DNA from: Spirochaetales bacterium | GTDB taxonomy: Bacteria; Spirochaetota; Spirochaetia; B11-G9 | DNA length: 8,527 nucleotides | Direction: 5' to 3' | Assembly (NCBI GenBank): GCA_027077185.1 | Contig: JALTGJ010000318.1 | Coordinates: forward strand, 1-8,527 | In this document: piece after piece, positions 1 to 6,060 of the stretch | Position numbering within the stretch: the first letter of the stretch is position 1 | How the letters are laid out: every line of letters starts with the position of its first letter | Program-made: the position numbers and the translations under genes | The notes under the pieces: model-generated | Database searches by the model: none | Seen by the model: only the letters and a program-made list of their open reading frames with translations | What the model was told of the DNA's origin: nothing

Positions 1-380
1 CTGCTATCCTTGATAAAATTAATTATTTTTTCCCTTGTTTCTCTTGGCGGGGTAGGTGTTGCCACAGCAAGAATTGTAAAATTACTGCCTTTTAGTTTCT
101 GATGAAGGCTTTCCAAAGATGGCATTTCTGCCCTGCAGGGGGGACACCATGTTGCCCACAGATTTAAGAGGACAACTTTTCCTTTTAAATCTTTTAAACT
201 AATTGCATTCCCATCGAGATCTGTTCCGCTGAAATCAGGAGCTGCCATTGAATCTTGAGGGATCCCAAATCCTGCTTTCCAAAGTTTTTCCTGGACCGGA
301 GACATTTTTGGTGCATCCTGGGCTGGAATAAAAGTGACTGTCAGAGCAAATAAACTCAGTATTAATATTATCTTTTTCAT
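1..380 (-). CDS. Exported TlpA/ResA-like thioredoxin-fold protein, C-terminus cut by window edge
   Basis: Partial gene: 126 residues from ATG at 380 run off the left edge. The N-terminus (MKKIILILSLFALTVTFIPA) is a signal peptide with likely cleavage after Ala20, so the protein works outside the cytoplasmic membrane. After a linker come the AhpC/TSA-TlpA hallmarks: APDFSGTDLDGN around residues 43-54, a KGKVVLLNLWATW strand at 66-78, and the redox motif W-C-P-P-C at 78-82 (Cys79, Cys82), followed by RAEMPSLESL and an ILAVATPT strand. WCPPC is usual for TlpA/ResA-type reductants that reduce periplasmic disulfides (cytochrome c maturation or repair of exported proteins); the true client cannot be told. 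No clear Shine-Dalgarno precedes the ATG. The gene lies 73 bases downstream of the CPBP protease gene on the same strand and could be co-transcribed, although a weak promoter candidate lies between them. Confidence 0.9.
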   Translation of the reverse strand, partial: MKKIILILSLFALTVTFIPAQDAPKMSPVQEKLWKAGFGIPQDSMAAPDFSGTDLDGNAISLKDLKGKVVLLNLWATWCPPCRAEMPSLESLHQKLKGSNFTILAVATPTPPRETREKIINFIKDS

Positions 381-387
381 AGTAAAG

Positions 388-416
388 AAGATATATATAT
401 ATTATTAAATTGGCAA
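388..416 (-). promoter_or_regulatory. Weak promoter candidate for the TlpA-like gene
   Basis: On the minus strand a TTGCCA box (416-411) is followed 17 bases later by TATCTT (393-388), just upstream of the ATG at 380. The spacer contains an (AT)6 run. In DNA this AT-rich such matches arise often by chance, and the resulting leader would be very short, so this is only a suggestion. Confidence 0.25.
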
Positions 417-453
417 GCATTAATACGATTTTTTCCCTTTTTCATTCTCCGTT

Positions 454-1158
454 TTATCCTATTGTCCCGCTAAGCATAAGAACTGTAAAGTTATACAATC
501 CATGAGCAATCGCAATACTGTGCAGCCGGCGATTTTTTACAAATATTACAGAAAGAAATATTCCAATGGCGAATGTTCCAAAAAAACCACCAAGACCCTG
601 ATATATATGGCCCAGACCAAAAATTAATGATATCCCTGTAATAATATATTTTTCCTTCCCTGGAACATTGAATTCTGTTAGCAGGTAACTTCTAAAAAAA
701 AGCTCTTCACTATAACCTGTTGCCATACATGTTAAAAATATTAAAGGTGTTAGAATCCTATTGTCGAACTTCCAAAGGGGTAATTTATCGGAAATACTAT
801 ACATTGAACCTGATATAAGGGATGTTACAAGATATGATAACATTCCGGTTAACATTACTAATACAAAAATTCCGAGTAAATAGATAAGACTATTCCTAAT
901 GTCTTTTGTATTAATTTTATCCAGGCCGTAAAGGTATTTTTGAGAAGGCTTTTTTTTACCGATCAAGTATAAAACAAGCATTATCTGGGGGATTACTGTA
1001 ATTAGATACATTAGATTAAACCATGGAGAATTAAAAACTGACCCATCCATAACTTTGGTTTGACTTATAAAACCAGGTAAAAAAAAGATCATAAACAGGA
1101 TTATTGGCTCTTTTTTGTCAGTAAAATCAATTTTTTTTGCAATCTCTTGAAAAAACAT
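454..1158 (-). CDS. CPBP (CAAX/Abi) family intramembrane metalloprotease
   Basis: A 234-residue, strongly hydrophobic protein with about six to eight membrane segments and the three CPBP motifs in order: EExxxR (Glu151-Glu152, Arg156, in SEELFFRSYLL), FxxxH (Phe180, His184, in IFGLGHIYQG) and HxxxN (His219, Asn223, in IAHGLYNF). In this family the paired glutamates and two histidines form the active site of a Rce1-like protease buried in the membrane. Bacterial members have been linked to bacteriocin immunity, protein export and signalling, so the substrate here is unknown. All catalytic positions are present and the length is normal, so it should be active. The ATG at 1158 has a GGAG (1172-1169) ten bases upstream. 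It is divergent from the PilZ gene. The TlpA-like gene follows on the same strand. No hairpin terminator is visible after the stop. Confidence 0.9.
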   Translation of the reverse strand: MFFQEIAKKIDFTDKKEPIILFMIFFLPGFISQTKVMDGSVFNSPWFNLMYLITVIPQIMLVLYLIGKKKPSQKYLYGLDKINTKDIRNSLIYLLGIFVLVMLTGMLSYLVTSLISGSMYSISDKLPLWKFDNRILTPLIFLTCMATGYSEELFFRSYLLTEFNVPGKEKYIITGISLIFGLGHIYQGLGGFFGTFAIGIFLSVIFVKNRRLHSIAIAHGLYNFTVLMLSGTIG

Positions 1159-1168
1159 GTTTTATTTG

Positions 1169-1172
1169 CTCC
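1169..1172 (-). promoter_or_regulatory. Ribosome binding site of the CPBP protease
   Basis: GGAG on the minus strand lies ten bases before the ATG at 1158 and supports that start. Confidence 0.6.
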
Positions 1173-1183
1173 GGTATTGGTGT

Positions 1184-1211
1184 ATTATTACGCTATATAT
1201 TGCATTGTAAA
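1184..1211 (-). promoter_or_regulatory. Promoter candidate for the CPBP protease gene
   Basis: On the minus strand TTTACA (1211-1206) and AATAAT (1189-1184) are each one base off the sigma-70 consensus and lie 16 bases apart, 25 bases before the ATG at 1158. This is the best promoter match in the divergent region. Confidence 0.4.
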
Positions 1212-1234
1212 CTGTAGTTTTATAAGTTTATAGA
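1200..1234 (+). promoter_or_regulatory. Promoter candidate(s) for the PilZ-led gene run
   Basis: Two poorly separable options face right: TTGCAT (1200-1205) with TATAAG (1221-1226, one base off consensus, short 15-base spacing), or TTGTAA (1205-1210) with TATAGA (1229-1234, 18-base spacing). Both overlap the -35 candidate of the divergent protease gene, so the two directions could compete. Confidence 0.3.
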
Positions 1235-1253
1235 AAAAGAATAATAAAAAGAA

Positions 1254-1259
1254 GAAGGA
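1254..1259 (+). promoter_or_regulatory. Possible Shine-Dalgarno of the PilZ gene, widely spaced
   Basis: GAAGGA lies 16 bases before the ATG at 1276, longer than the usual 5-10. No alternative ATG, GTG or TTG lies in frame closer to it, so the ATG is kept. Confidence 0.35.
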
Positions 1260-1275
1260 AATCGATAATAATACT

Positions 1276-2325
1276 ATGATTCCAATGATTATTTTATTTG
1301 TGTTACTGCTTATTGTTGTTACCTTTATTATCCTGTTAAGAAGAGCAGGGGGCGGTTATTTCCCCTGGATACATTTTTATGCAAAGGGGAAGGAGGCCGG
1401 ATTCTCCTTTAGTGAGGTAAACTTATTAAGGAAGGTTGCAGTGGAAGGCCGGCTTAAAAACCCCACTTCACTATTCTGGTCAATAAAACAGCTTGACAGA
1501 TCTATACGGGGGACAATAATCAGATTTAAATCTGAAGGTGTTCTTGATGAATTAAACAATATGGTTTTTCTGTCTAAGCTTTTTGATTTTAGAAAGGCCG
1601 TTGAGTTAAAACTTCCCAAATATACAATAGGCCTCAAAACTACAAGAAAAATAACAAAAATGCAGTTTATGAAAATATCATTACCCGGGGTAGGTGTTTA
1701 TATTTCACAGGTTGTTGAAAACCAACGCAGGTATATTGCTATAACTTATCCGGAAGGTCCTAAATTACCTCCTGGTTATGAATTTAAGGGAGAAAAATTA
1801 CATATTTATTTTTGGCGTAAAGATGATGCAGGTTATGTGTTTGAGTCCAAAGTTCTTGAAGACCATATGGATCGTAAAGTCCCTATACTCTATATATCGC
1901 ATTCTGATTCCATTATACGCAGTCAGAAAAGAAATTCAATAAGAGTGGATATAAATGCTCCTGCAGAGCTGTTCCCTCTGAGAGTTATTGGTCAGGCTTC
2001 TGAGGAACTGGAAGGGAAAAGGGGTATACGATGCCGTCTTCAGGATTTGTCAGAAGATGGTGCAGCTTTGTTAATAGGCGGACATGGTAAGGTAGGCATG
2101 AATGTCAAAATACAGTTTAAACTGTCTGATTCCCAGCTTGTTATGTGTGGAGTTGTAAAGGGTGTTAGTTTTCAGAAAAATAAAAATACTTCTATAATAC
2201 ATATCCAGGCTGTTCCTCTATCCGAAAGGACAAAAAATAGAATACTTGCTTATGTGTATAACCTGTTTGGAGAAAGAAACCCTAACAATGCAAAAAATTC
2301 TTCTGCTGTGCTTGAAGGTTGGTAA
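1276..2325 (+). CDS. Membrane-anchored PilZ-domain protein (cyclic di-GMP receptor)
   Basis: A 349-residue protein. Residues 3-22 form one membrane helix (MIILFVLLLIVVTFIILL), followed by RR, so the rest should face the cytoplasm. Residues about 35-112 are a helical region (LLRKVAVEGRLKNPTSLFW) of a kind I associate with spirochaete PilZ proteins. Residues about 118-205 are beta-rich and sit where YcgR-type proteins carry their N-terminal barrel. Residues about 215-328 are the PilZ domain, with both ligand signatures intact: RxxxR (Arg219-Asn-Ser-Ile-Arg223, preceded by Arg215) and DxSxxG (Asp257, Ser259, Gly262). In the family these residues grip cyclic di-GMP, and the bound protein alters motility, flagellar behaviour or surface traits. 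The target is not shown here. It is the first gene of a plus-strand run; HEAT protein A starts 19 bases after its stop, so the two are probably co-transcribed. Confidence 0.9.
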   Translation: MIPMIILFVLLLIVVTFIILLRRAGGGYFPWIHFYAKGKEAGFSFSEVNLLRKVAVEGRLKNPTSLFWSIKQLDRSIRGTIIRFKSEGVLDELNNMVFLSKLFDFRKAVELKLPKYTIGLKTTRKITKMQFMKISLPGVGVYISQVVENQRRYIAITYPEGPKLPPGYEFKGEKLHIYFWRKDDAGYVFESKVLEDHMDRKVPILYISHSDSIIRSQKRNSIRVDINAPAELFPLRVIGQASEELEGKRGIRCRLQDLSEDGAALLIGGHGKVGMNVKIQFKLSDSQLVMCGVVKGVSFQKNKNTSIIHIQAVPLSERTKNRILAYVYNLFGERNPNNAKNSSAVLEGW

Positions 2326-2332
2326 AAGCTAT

Positions 2333-2337
2333 GGGAG
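2333..2337 (+). promoter_or_regulatory. Ribosome binding site fixing the start of HEAT protein A
   Basis: GGGAG lies seven bases before the ATG at 2345. It decides against the upstream in-frame ATG at 2246, which would overlap the PilZ gene by 80 bases and put 33 residues ahead of the signal peptide. Confidence 0.7.
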
Positions 2338-2344
2338 CAGTGAC

Positions 2345-3529
2345 ATGAAGAAAATCCTGTTTATTTCCGTAATATTGTTATTCTCTGCAGTTTTTGTATT
2401 TTCCGGGGATTTTGATCCGGTTTTAGCGGCCATGCAGAAAAACTTTGCCAGAGGTTCGCTTTCAACCAAGATACAGGTACTTCAGGATTCAGAAAATTAT
2501 CCTGATGTTGATATGAGCAAGCTGTATGGACAGGCTCTTCAATTTATTGTTGATAATTCAGAAAATCTGGATTCTGATACTGTGGCAAAGGAGCTCACTA
2601 TATTGGCAGTCCGTTTATCAGGACTGAATGGATACAATGAATCTTCCTCTGTATTGTGGCAATTGTTTAATATTTATAAAGATGATCAGGTAAGAATTGA
2701 AATTTTAAGTGCTTTATCCGGTCTTACTCCTGATTCGGAAGTGGTAGGAAGTTTGAATAAATGGCTTAAACAGCAAAATGATAATTTTAATTCCAATCTA
2801 CAGGTTTCTGCCAAAGTAGTTTCGGAGGCAGTTGTTACCCTTGGTAAGCTTGGGGACAGTTCTTCTTTTCCTATTGTTTTTAGCGTTTCCTCAACCAATT
2901 ATTCTGAAGATATAACATATAAAGCAAATCAGGCTTTGAAAAATCTGGAAGGAAGTTACAGCCAGTCTTTGGTAAAAGTCATACAAAACAATTCACCTAA
3001 AGATAAAAATTTAGCGTTTAAACTTGCTGTTGCTGACAATGAGATGCAAATTGAAGAAAAAGGTAATCTTTTTAAAATTGCTCTGGATGTTGGATTGCAT
3101 ACTGTAATAGAAGATAAAGAGGGACAGAAACAATTACATGAACTTAGAAATAGTGCTATCCGTCAGTTGTCTCAACTTAAATGGGCTGACGCTTCTGACC
3201 TTATAATAGAGCATTTTGATAAAACAATTATTGAATATAAAAGTGGTGAATCTCCCAAATCCAGTGTTCTGGAAGCAATAATATGTCTTGGTTCTGTTGG
3301 AACTCATGAAGCAGCAGAGCGTTTAACCCAATACTTAGGTAGTATGAATACAAGTTTGGAAAACGGGCAGAAAATTGATTTGGATATCTCACTGGCGGTA
3401 ATGAATAATATTGGCCTGATTGGAGATAATATAGCATTTGATGATCTTCTCTATTCAGGTTATCTTGATTACCCTGATACTGTGAAAAAAGCAGCCAGAG
3501 AGGCTCTTAATAATCTTACAAACAGATAG
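2345..3529 (+). CDS. Exported HEAT-repeat protein A
   Basis: A 394-residue protein starting with a signal peptide (MKKILFISVILLFSAVFVFS, cleavage near residue 20-21) and no lipobox Cys, so probably soluble in the periplasm. The rest is alpha-helical with HEAT-like helical pairs, clearest at about 79-128 (IEILSALSGL), 155-205 (SEAVVTLGKLGD, YKANQALKNLEG), 317-342 (LEAIICLGSVGTHEAAERL) and 368-394 (MNNIGLIGD ending in KKAAREALNNL). HEAT solenoids bind other proteins; no catalytic motif is visible, so it is more likely a scaffold or adaptor than an enzyme. It follows the PilZ gene by 19 bases and precedes comEC by 40. It aligns from about residue 115 to its end with the exported HEAT protein B at 6938-8143, pointing to paralogy. 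The client and process are unknown. Confidence 0.8.
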   Translation: MKKILFISVILLFSAVFVFSGDFDPVLAAMQKNFARGSLSTKIQVLQDSENYPDVDMSKLYGQALQFIVDNSENLDSDTVAKELTILAVRLSGLNGYNESSSVLWQLFNIYKDDQVRIEILSALSGLTPDSEVVGSLNKWLKQQNDNFNSNLQVSAKVVSEAVVTLGKLGDSSSFPIVFSVSSTNYSEDITYKANQALKNLEGSYSQSLVKVIQNNSPKDKNLAFKLAVADNEMQIEEKGNLFKIALDVGLHTVIEDKEGQKQLHELRNSAIRQLSQLKWADASDLIIEHFDKTIIEYKSGESPKSSVLEAIICLGSVGTHEAAERLTQYLGSMNTSLENGQKIDLDISLAVMNNIGLIGDNIAFDDLLYSGYLDYPDTVKKAAREALNNLTNR

Positions 3530-3534
3530 TTCTG

Positions 3535-3554
3535 TTTTTCTGCCCACAGAAAAA
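3535..3554 (+). other. Small hairpin between HEAT A and comEC
   Basis: TTTTTCTG (3535-3542) and CAGAAAAA (3547-3554) form a perfect 8-bp stem with a CCCA loop, in the 40-base gap between the HEAT A stop and the proposed comEC start. Only two or three pairs are G-C and no T-run follows, so it is a poor terminator. It could modulate comEC translation. Confidence 0.35.
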
Positions 3555-3569
3555 ATATTTGATATTGCA

Positions 3570-5030
3570 TTGGTTCTTCCTTCAGTTTTATCTCTTTTAA
3601 CTGTTATACCCCTTCCTGTCCGTATCAATTGTATGTTTATTTGTATTTTATTATCTTCTTCTTTTGCTCTTTCAATTTCAGTTTTTTCTTCCGGAAAACT
3701 TAAAATTATTGGAAAAATTGCTGTGATGCTTACAATTTCTTCTCTTATTGGAGTTTTTATTCTACAGAAACTGTCCCCTGTTTCTATTTCTTCCGGACAG
3801 AATAATAAAAATGTAATAGAGCTTACTGGGAGAATTATGAAGGATTCCAGAGAGATAAGTGGCGGGTTTAATATTTTCCCTGTGAAAATATTATATTCTG
3901 AGAATTTAAACTCAACTTCTACAAGTTCTTCGGGTAAATTAACTATTGCCTCAAAAATAGTTGTTTATAAAGGGCAAACAATAAATATAGCAAAAGTGAA
4001 TCTGCTGTCCATTGGTAATTCCACTGGTTTTATTGACAGGAAAAAAATTACTCTGTTAGGTCCTGAAAAAACGTGGTATGCAAAAATTTTAATTAAAAGG
4101 AAAAAAATACTTAAGCAACTTAAACTTGAAATTAACCGTATGCATAAAGATACCGCAATTTTATTTACGGCCCTTTTTACAGGATATAAAATAAACCCGA
4201 ACAGTGAATTATTTCTGTCTTTCCGAAGAGCCGGTGCTTCCCATATTCTTGCTTTATCCGGTATGCATCTTGGTATACTATCATTTGGCATCATTTTTCT
4301 GCTAAAATTTATTACAGCTAAAAAAATGAGGTTTCTAATTACAGTTTTAACAATTCTATTCTATGTTTTTTTAACCGATTCCGGTCCTTCTTTAACAAGA
4401 GCAGCTATATTTTTGATAATTATAGGAATTTTTGTTATTATCGGTATACGAACAGACATATTCCATATACTTGTGTTGTGTTTTATTGTGCAGATAATTA
4501 TAGCTCCGGAAAGCTCTTACAGTCTTTCTTTTCAGTTGTCCTATACGGCCATAAGTGGAATTATTCTTATAGGCAACAAAATACACAATAGAATACCAGG
4601 AGTACTTCCTTCTCCAATTCGTTCAATTCTTTCGGCTTCAATTGCAGCACAAATTTTTACAGCTCCTCTTATTTTATATTATTTTGGTGTTGTCTATCCT
4701 GTTGGAATAGTTTCCGGGATATTTCTTGTTCCATTGGTTACAATATTTATCTGGACAGGAATTTTTAGTTTATTGCCCTTCCCCTGGTTAATACAAAAAA
4801 TTCTATTTAGAATAATGGATATTCTCTATATATTAATATCGGATAGTGCAGATTTTTTTTCACAATTTCCATTTTTAGTTTTGAAATCTGCAATTTACTT
4901 TTTTATATTGTTTTTAAGTTTATATTTTGTCTTTTTTATGGTTAGAAATATGTTTAGGTCTTATACCCTGGCAGGAAGTTTGTTGCCGCCATGGGTACAG
5001 CGCAAGAATCATCTGCAGCCTAAGCCTTGA
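3570..5030 (+). CDS. comEC: ComEC/Rec2 DNA-uptake channel, short form without beta-lactamase domain
   Basis: A 486-residue polytopic membrane protein. N-terminal membrane helices (about 1-66) are followed by a beta-rich OB-fold region (about 80-165, VIELTGRIMKD), then the Competence core (about 190-460) with family hallmarks: FRRAGASHILALSGMHLGI (218-236), DSGPSLTRAAIF (270-281), SFQLSYTAISGI (320-331) and APLILYYFGVVYPVG (365-379). ComEC carries single-stranded DNA through the inner membrane during natural transformation. Full-length members are about 700-800 residues and end in a metallo-beta-lactamase-like nuclease domain. This one stops after the last membrane helix with a short basic tail, so it is a short form, and no separate nuclease gene lies nearby. 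The start is uncertain: TTG at 3570 is the first usual start codon and lacks a clear Shine-Dalgarno. The frame is open upstream to 3486 with no ATG, GTG or TTG, and the next internal Met is residue 22 (3633). rsmA follows. Confidence 0.88.
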   Translation: MVLPSVLSLLTVIPLPVRINCMFICILLSSSFALSISVFSSGKLKIIGKIAVMLTISSLIGVFILQKLSPVSISSGQNNKNVIELTGRIMKDSREISGGFNIFPVKILYSENLNSTSTSSSGKLTIASKIVVYKGQTINIAKVNLLSIGNSTGFIDRKKITLLGPEKTWYAKILIKRKKILKQLKLEINRMHKDTAILFTALFTGYKINPNSELFLSFRRAGASHILALSGMHLGILSFGIIFLLKFITAKKMRFLITVLTILFYVFLTDSGPSLTRAAIFLIIIGIFVIIGIRTDIFHILVLCFIVQIIIAPESSYSLSFQLSYTAISGIILIGNKIHNRIPGVLPSPIRSILSASIAAQIFTAPLILYYFGVVYPVGIVSGIFLVPLVTIFIWTGIFSLLPFPWLIQKILFRIMDILYILISDSADFFSQFPFLVLKSAIYFFILFLSLYFVFFMVRNMFRSYTLAGSLLPPWVQRKNHLQPKP

Positions 5031-5046
5031 CGGTTTACTTTTTTTT

Positions 5047-5058
5047 GGAGTACTCTCC
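5047..5058 (+). promoter_or_regulatory. GGAG within a mini-hairpin upstream of rsmA
   Basis: GGAG (5047-5050) is the only Shine-Dalgarno-like sequence before rsmA, yet it lies 16 bases from the ATG at 5067 and can pair with CTCC (5055-5058) around a TACT loop. Folding would hide it. The 4-bp stem is weak and may be chance. A run of eight T (5039-5046) lies just before it. Confidence 0.3.
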
Positions 5059-5066
5059 TGACAGTT

Positions 5067-5936
5067 ATGAAATTAATACAAAATTATGATTCGGTCTCCG
5101 AAATACAGGCGGTGTTAAGTGCAAATGAACTGAATATGTCTAAAAGGTTTGGACAGAATTTTCTAATTTCTTCATCAGCACGTTCAAAAATAATTAATGC
5201 TTTGGAGTTAAATGCACAATCCAGGGTTTGGGAAATTGGACCCGGTCTTGGTGCTATGACCCATATGGTTCTTGAAGTTACGAAAAATCTTATAGTTTTT
5301 GAGATTGATTATGGTTTTATTCGATATCTTGAGAATGCATTTTCTTCCTTTGATGGGTTAAAAATAATTAGTGGTGATTTTGTTAAAACATTTGAGTCTG
5401 TATTGGAGCAGTGGGAGAAGCCGGATATTATTCTGGGTAATCTTCCTTATAATTCAGCATCAGCAATTATTTCAAGCTTAATTGAAAAGCATTGTATTCC
5501 TGCTCTAATGGTAATAACTGTCCAGAAAGAAATGGGACAAAGAATGATTTCTCCCCCGGGATCAAAAAATTATTCTTCATTTTCCATGCTTTGTCAGTAT
5601 GCTTTTAATATAAAGAATCTGGGAGATTTGAGACCCGGCTCGTTTTATCCTTCACCGGATGTCAATTCCACTATTTTGAAGTTAACTCCCCACAATCTGT
5701 ATCCCGGCATAAATTCTTTTTTGTATTTTAAGATAATACGTGATCTTTTCCAGTCACGAAGGAAAAAGATAAAGAATAATCTTTCAAGAGGATGGATTGG
5801 AGATCATTTTACATGGGAGCTTGTTGAAAAATCACTTGTTTCAGCAGGTATAAGCCCGGATGACAGAGCAGAAAATATACCCGTTGGAAAAATCGTCAGA
5901 CTTGCAGCAATTTTAGACGGTACAGAAGATAATTAA
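5067..5936 (+). CDS. rsmA: 16S rRNA (adenine1518/1519-N6)-dimethyltransferase RsmA/KsgA
   Basis: A 289-residue protein of normal length with the full KsgA/Dim1 signature: KRFGQNFL (26-33), SAM-binding motif I EIGPGLG (57-62), acidic FEID ending strand 2 (Glu79, Asp81), GDF with Asp104, catalytic motif IV N-L-P-Y (125-128), VQKEMGQRM (152-160), FYPSPDVNST (193-202), FQSRRKKIKNNL (228-239) and RAENIPV (267-273). RsmA uses S-adenosylmethionine to dimethylate two adjacent adenosines in the 3' hairpin of 16S rRNA, a late check in small-subunit assembly, in the cytoplasm. The ATG at 5067 puts 25 residues before KRFGQNFL; the stretch IQAVLSANELN resembles the N-terminal extension of Firmicute KsgA, which favours this start over Met24. 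It follows comEC by 36 bases and probably shares its transcript. No strong terminator follows. Confidence 0.97.
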   Translation: MKLIQNYDSVSEIQAVLSANELNMSKRFGQNFLISSSARSKIINALELNAQSRVWEIGPGLGAMTHMVLEVTKNLIVFEIDYGFIRYLENAFSSFDGLKIISGDFVKTFESVLEQWEKPDIILGNLPYNSASAIISSLIEKHCIPALMVITVQKEMGQRMISPPGSKNYSSFSMLCQYAFNIKNLGDLRPGSFYPSPDVNSTILKLTPHNLYPGINSFLYFKIIRDLFQSRRKKIKNNLSRGWIGDHFTWELVEKSLVSAGISPDDRAENIPVGKIVRLAAILDGTEDN

Positions 5937-5962
5937 ATTTTACGTAACCACACCTAATTAAG

Positions 5963-5991
5963 TTGCAATTTATGCTGTTTTGCATAATAAT
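5963..5991 (+). promoter_or_regulatory. Promoter candidate for the lipoprotein-HEAT B pair
   Basis: TTGCAA (5963-5968) and AATAAT (5986-5991) lie 17 bases apart in the 124-base gap after rsmA, with four and five of six consensus matches. The spacer holds a 6-bp inverted repeat, TTATGC (5970-5975) and GCATAA (5982-5987), which could be an operator half-site pair or chance. It implies a separate transcription unit starting near 6000. Confidence 0.35.
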
Positions 5992-6020
5992 TCATAGTTA
6001 TAGATTAAGTCTGGTCGTTT

Positions 6021-6037
6021 GCGAGCTCACTGCTCGC
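6021..6037 (+). repeat. GC-rich hairpin in the lipoprotein leader
   Basis: GCGAGC (6021-6026) and GCTCGC (6032-6037) form a perfect 6-bp stem, all but one pair G-C, with a TCACT loop. It stands out in AT-rich surroundings and ends 11 bases before the Shine-Dalgarno of the lipoprotein gene. It may be a leader RNA hairpin or the remnant of a dispersed palindromic repeat. Confidence 0.45.
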
Positions 6038-6048
6038 CTATGCCACCC

Positions 6049-6054
6049 AAGGAG
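6049..6054 (+). promoter_or_regulatory. Strong ribosome binding site fixing the lipoprotein start
   Basis: AAGGAG lies six bases before the ATG at 6061. The frame is open from TTG at 6019, but that start would add 14 residues ahead of the signal peptide and has no such site. Confidence 0.75.
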
Positions 6055-6060
6055 ATTTAT

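Noticed and set aside
391..402. (AT)6 tract as a phase-variable promoter switch
   Set aside because: Too short and in very AT-rich DNA; nothing else points to switching.
235..420. 61-residue minus-strand open frame
   Set aside because: It overlaps the TlpA-like gene in another frame and resembles no protein; the frame starting at 380 carries the signal peptide and WCPPC motif.
2246..2344. Upstream in-frame ATG for HEAT protein A
   Set aside because: It would overlap the PilZ gene and bury the signal peptide; the ATG at 2345 has a well-spaced GGGAG.
3965..4294. 109-residue minus-strand open frame inside comEC
   Set aside because: Shadow of comEC, which has clear family motifs on the plus strand; no ribosome site or recognisable domain.
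5970..5987. TTATGC/GCATAA hairpin as the rsmA terminator
   Set aside because: Stem of 6 bp with two G-C pairs and no following T-run; too weak to call a terminator.
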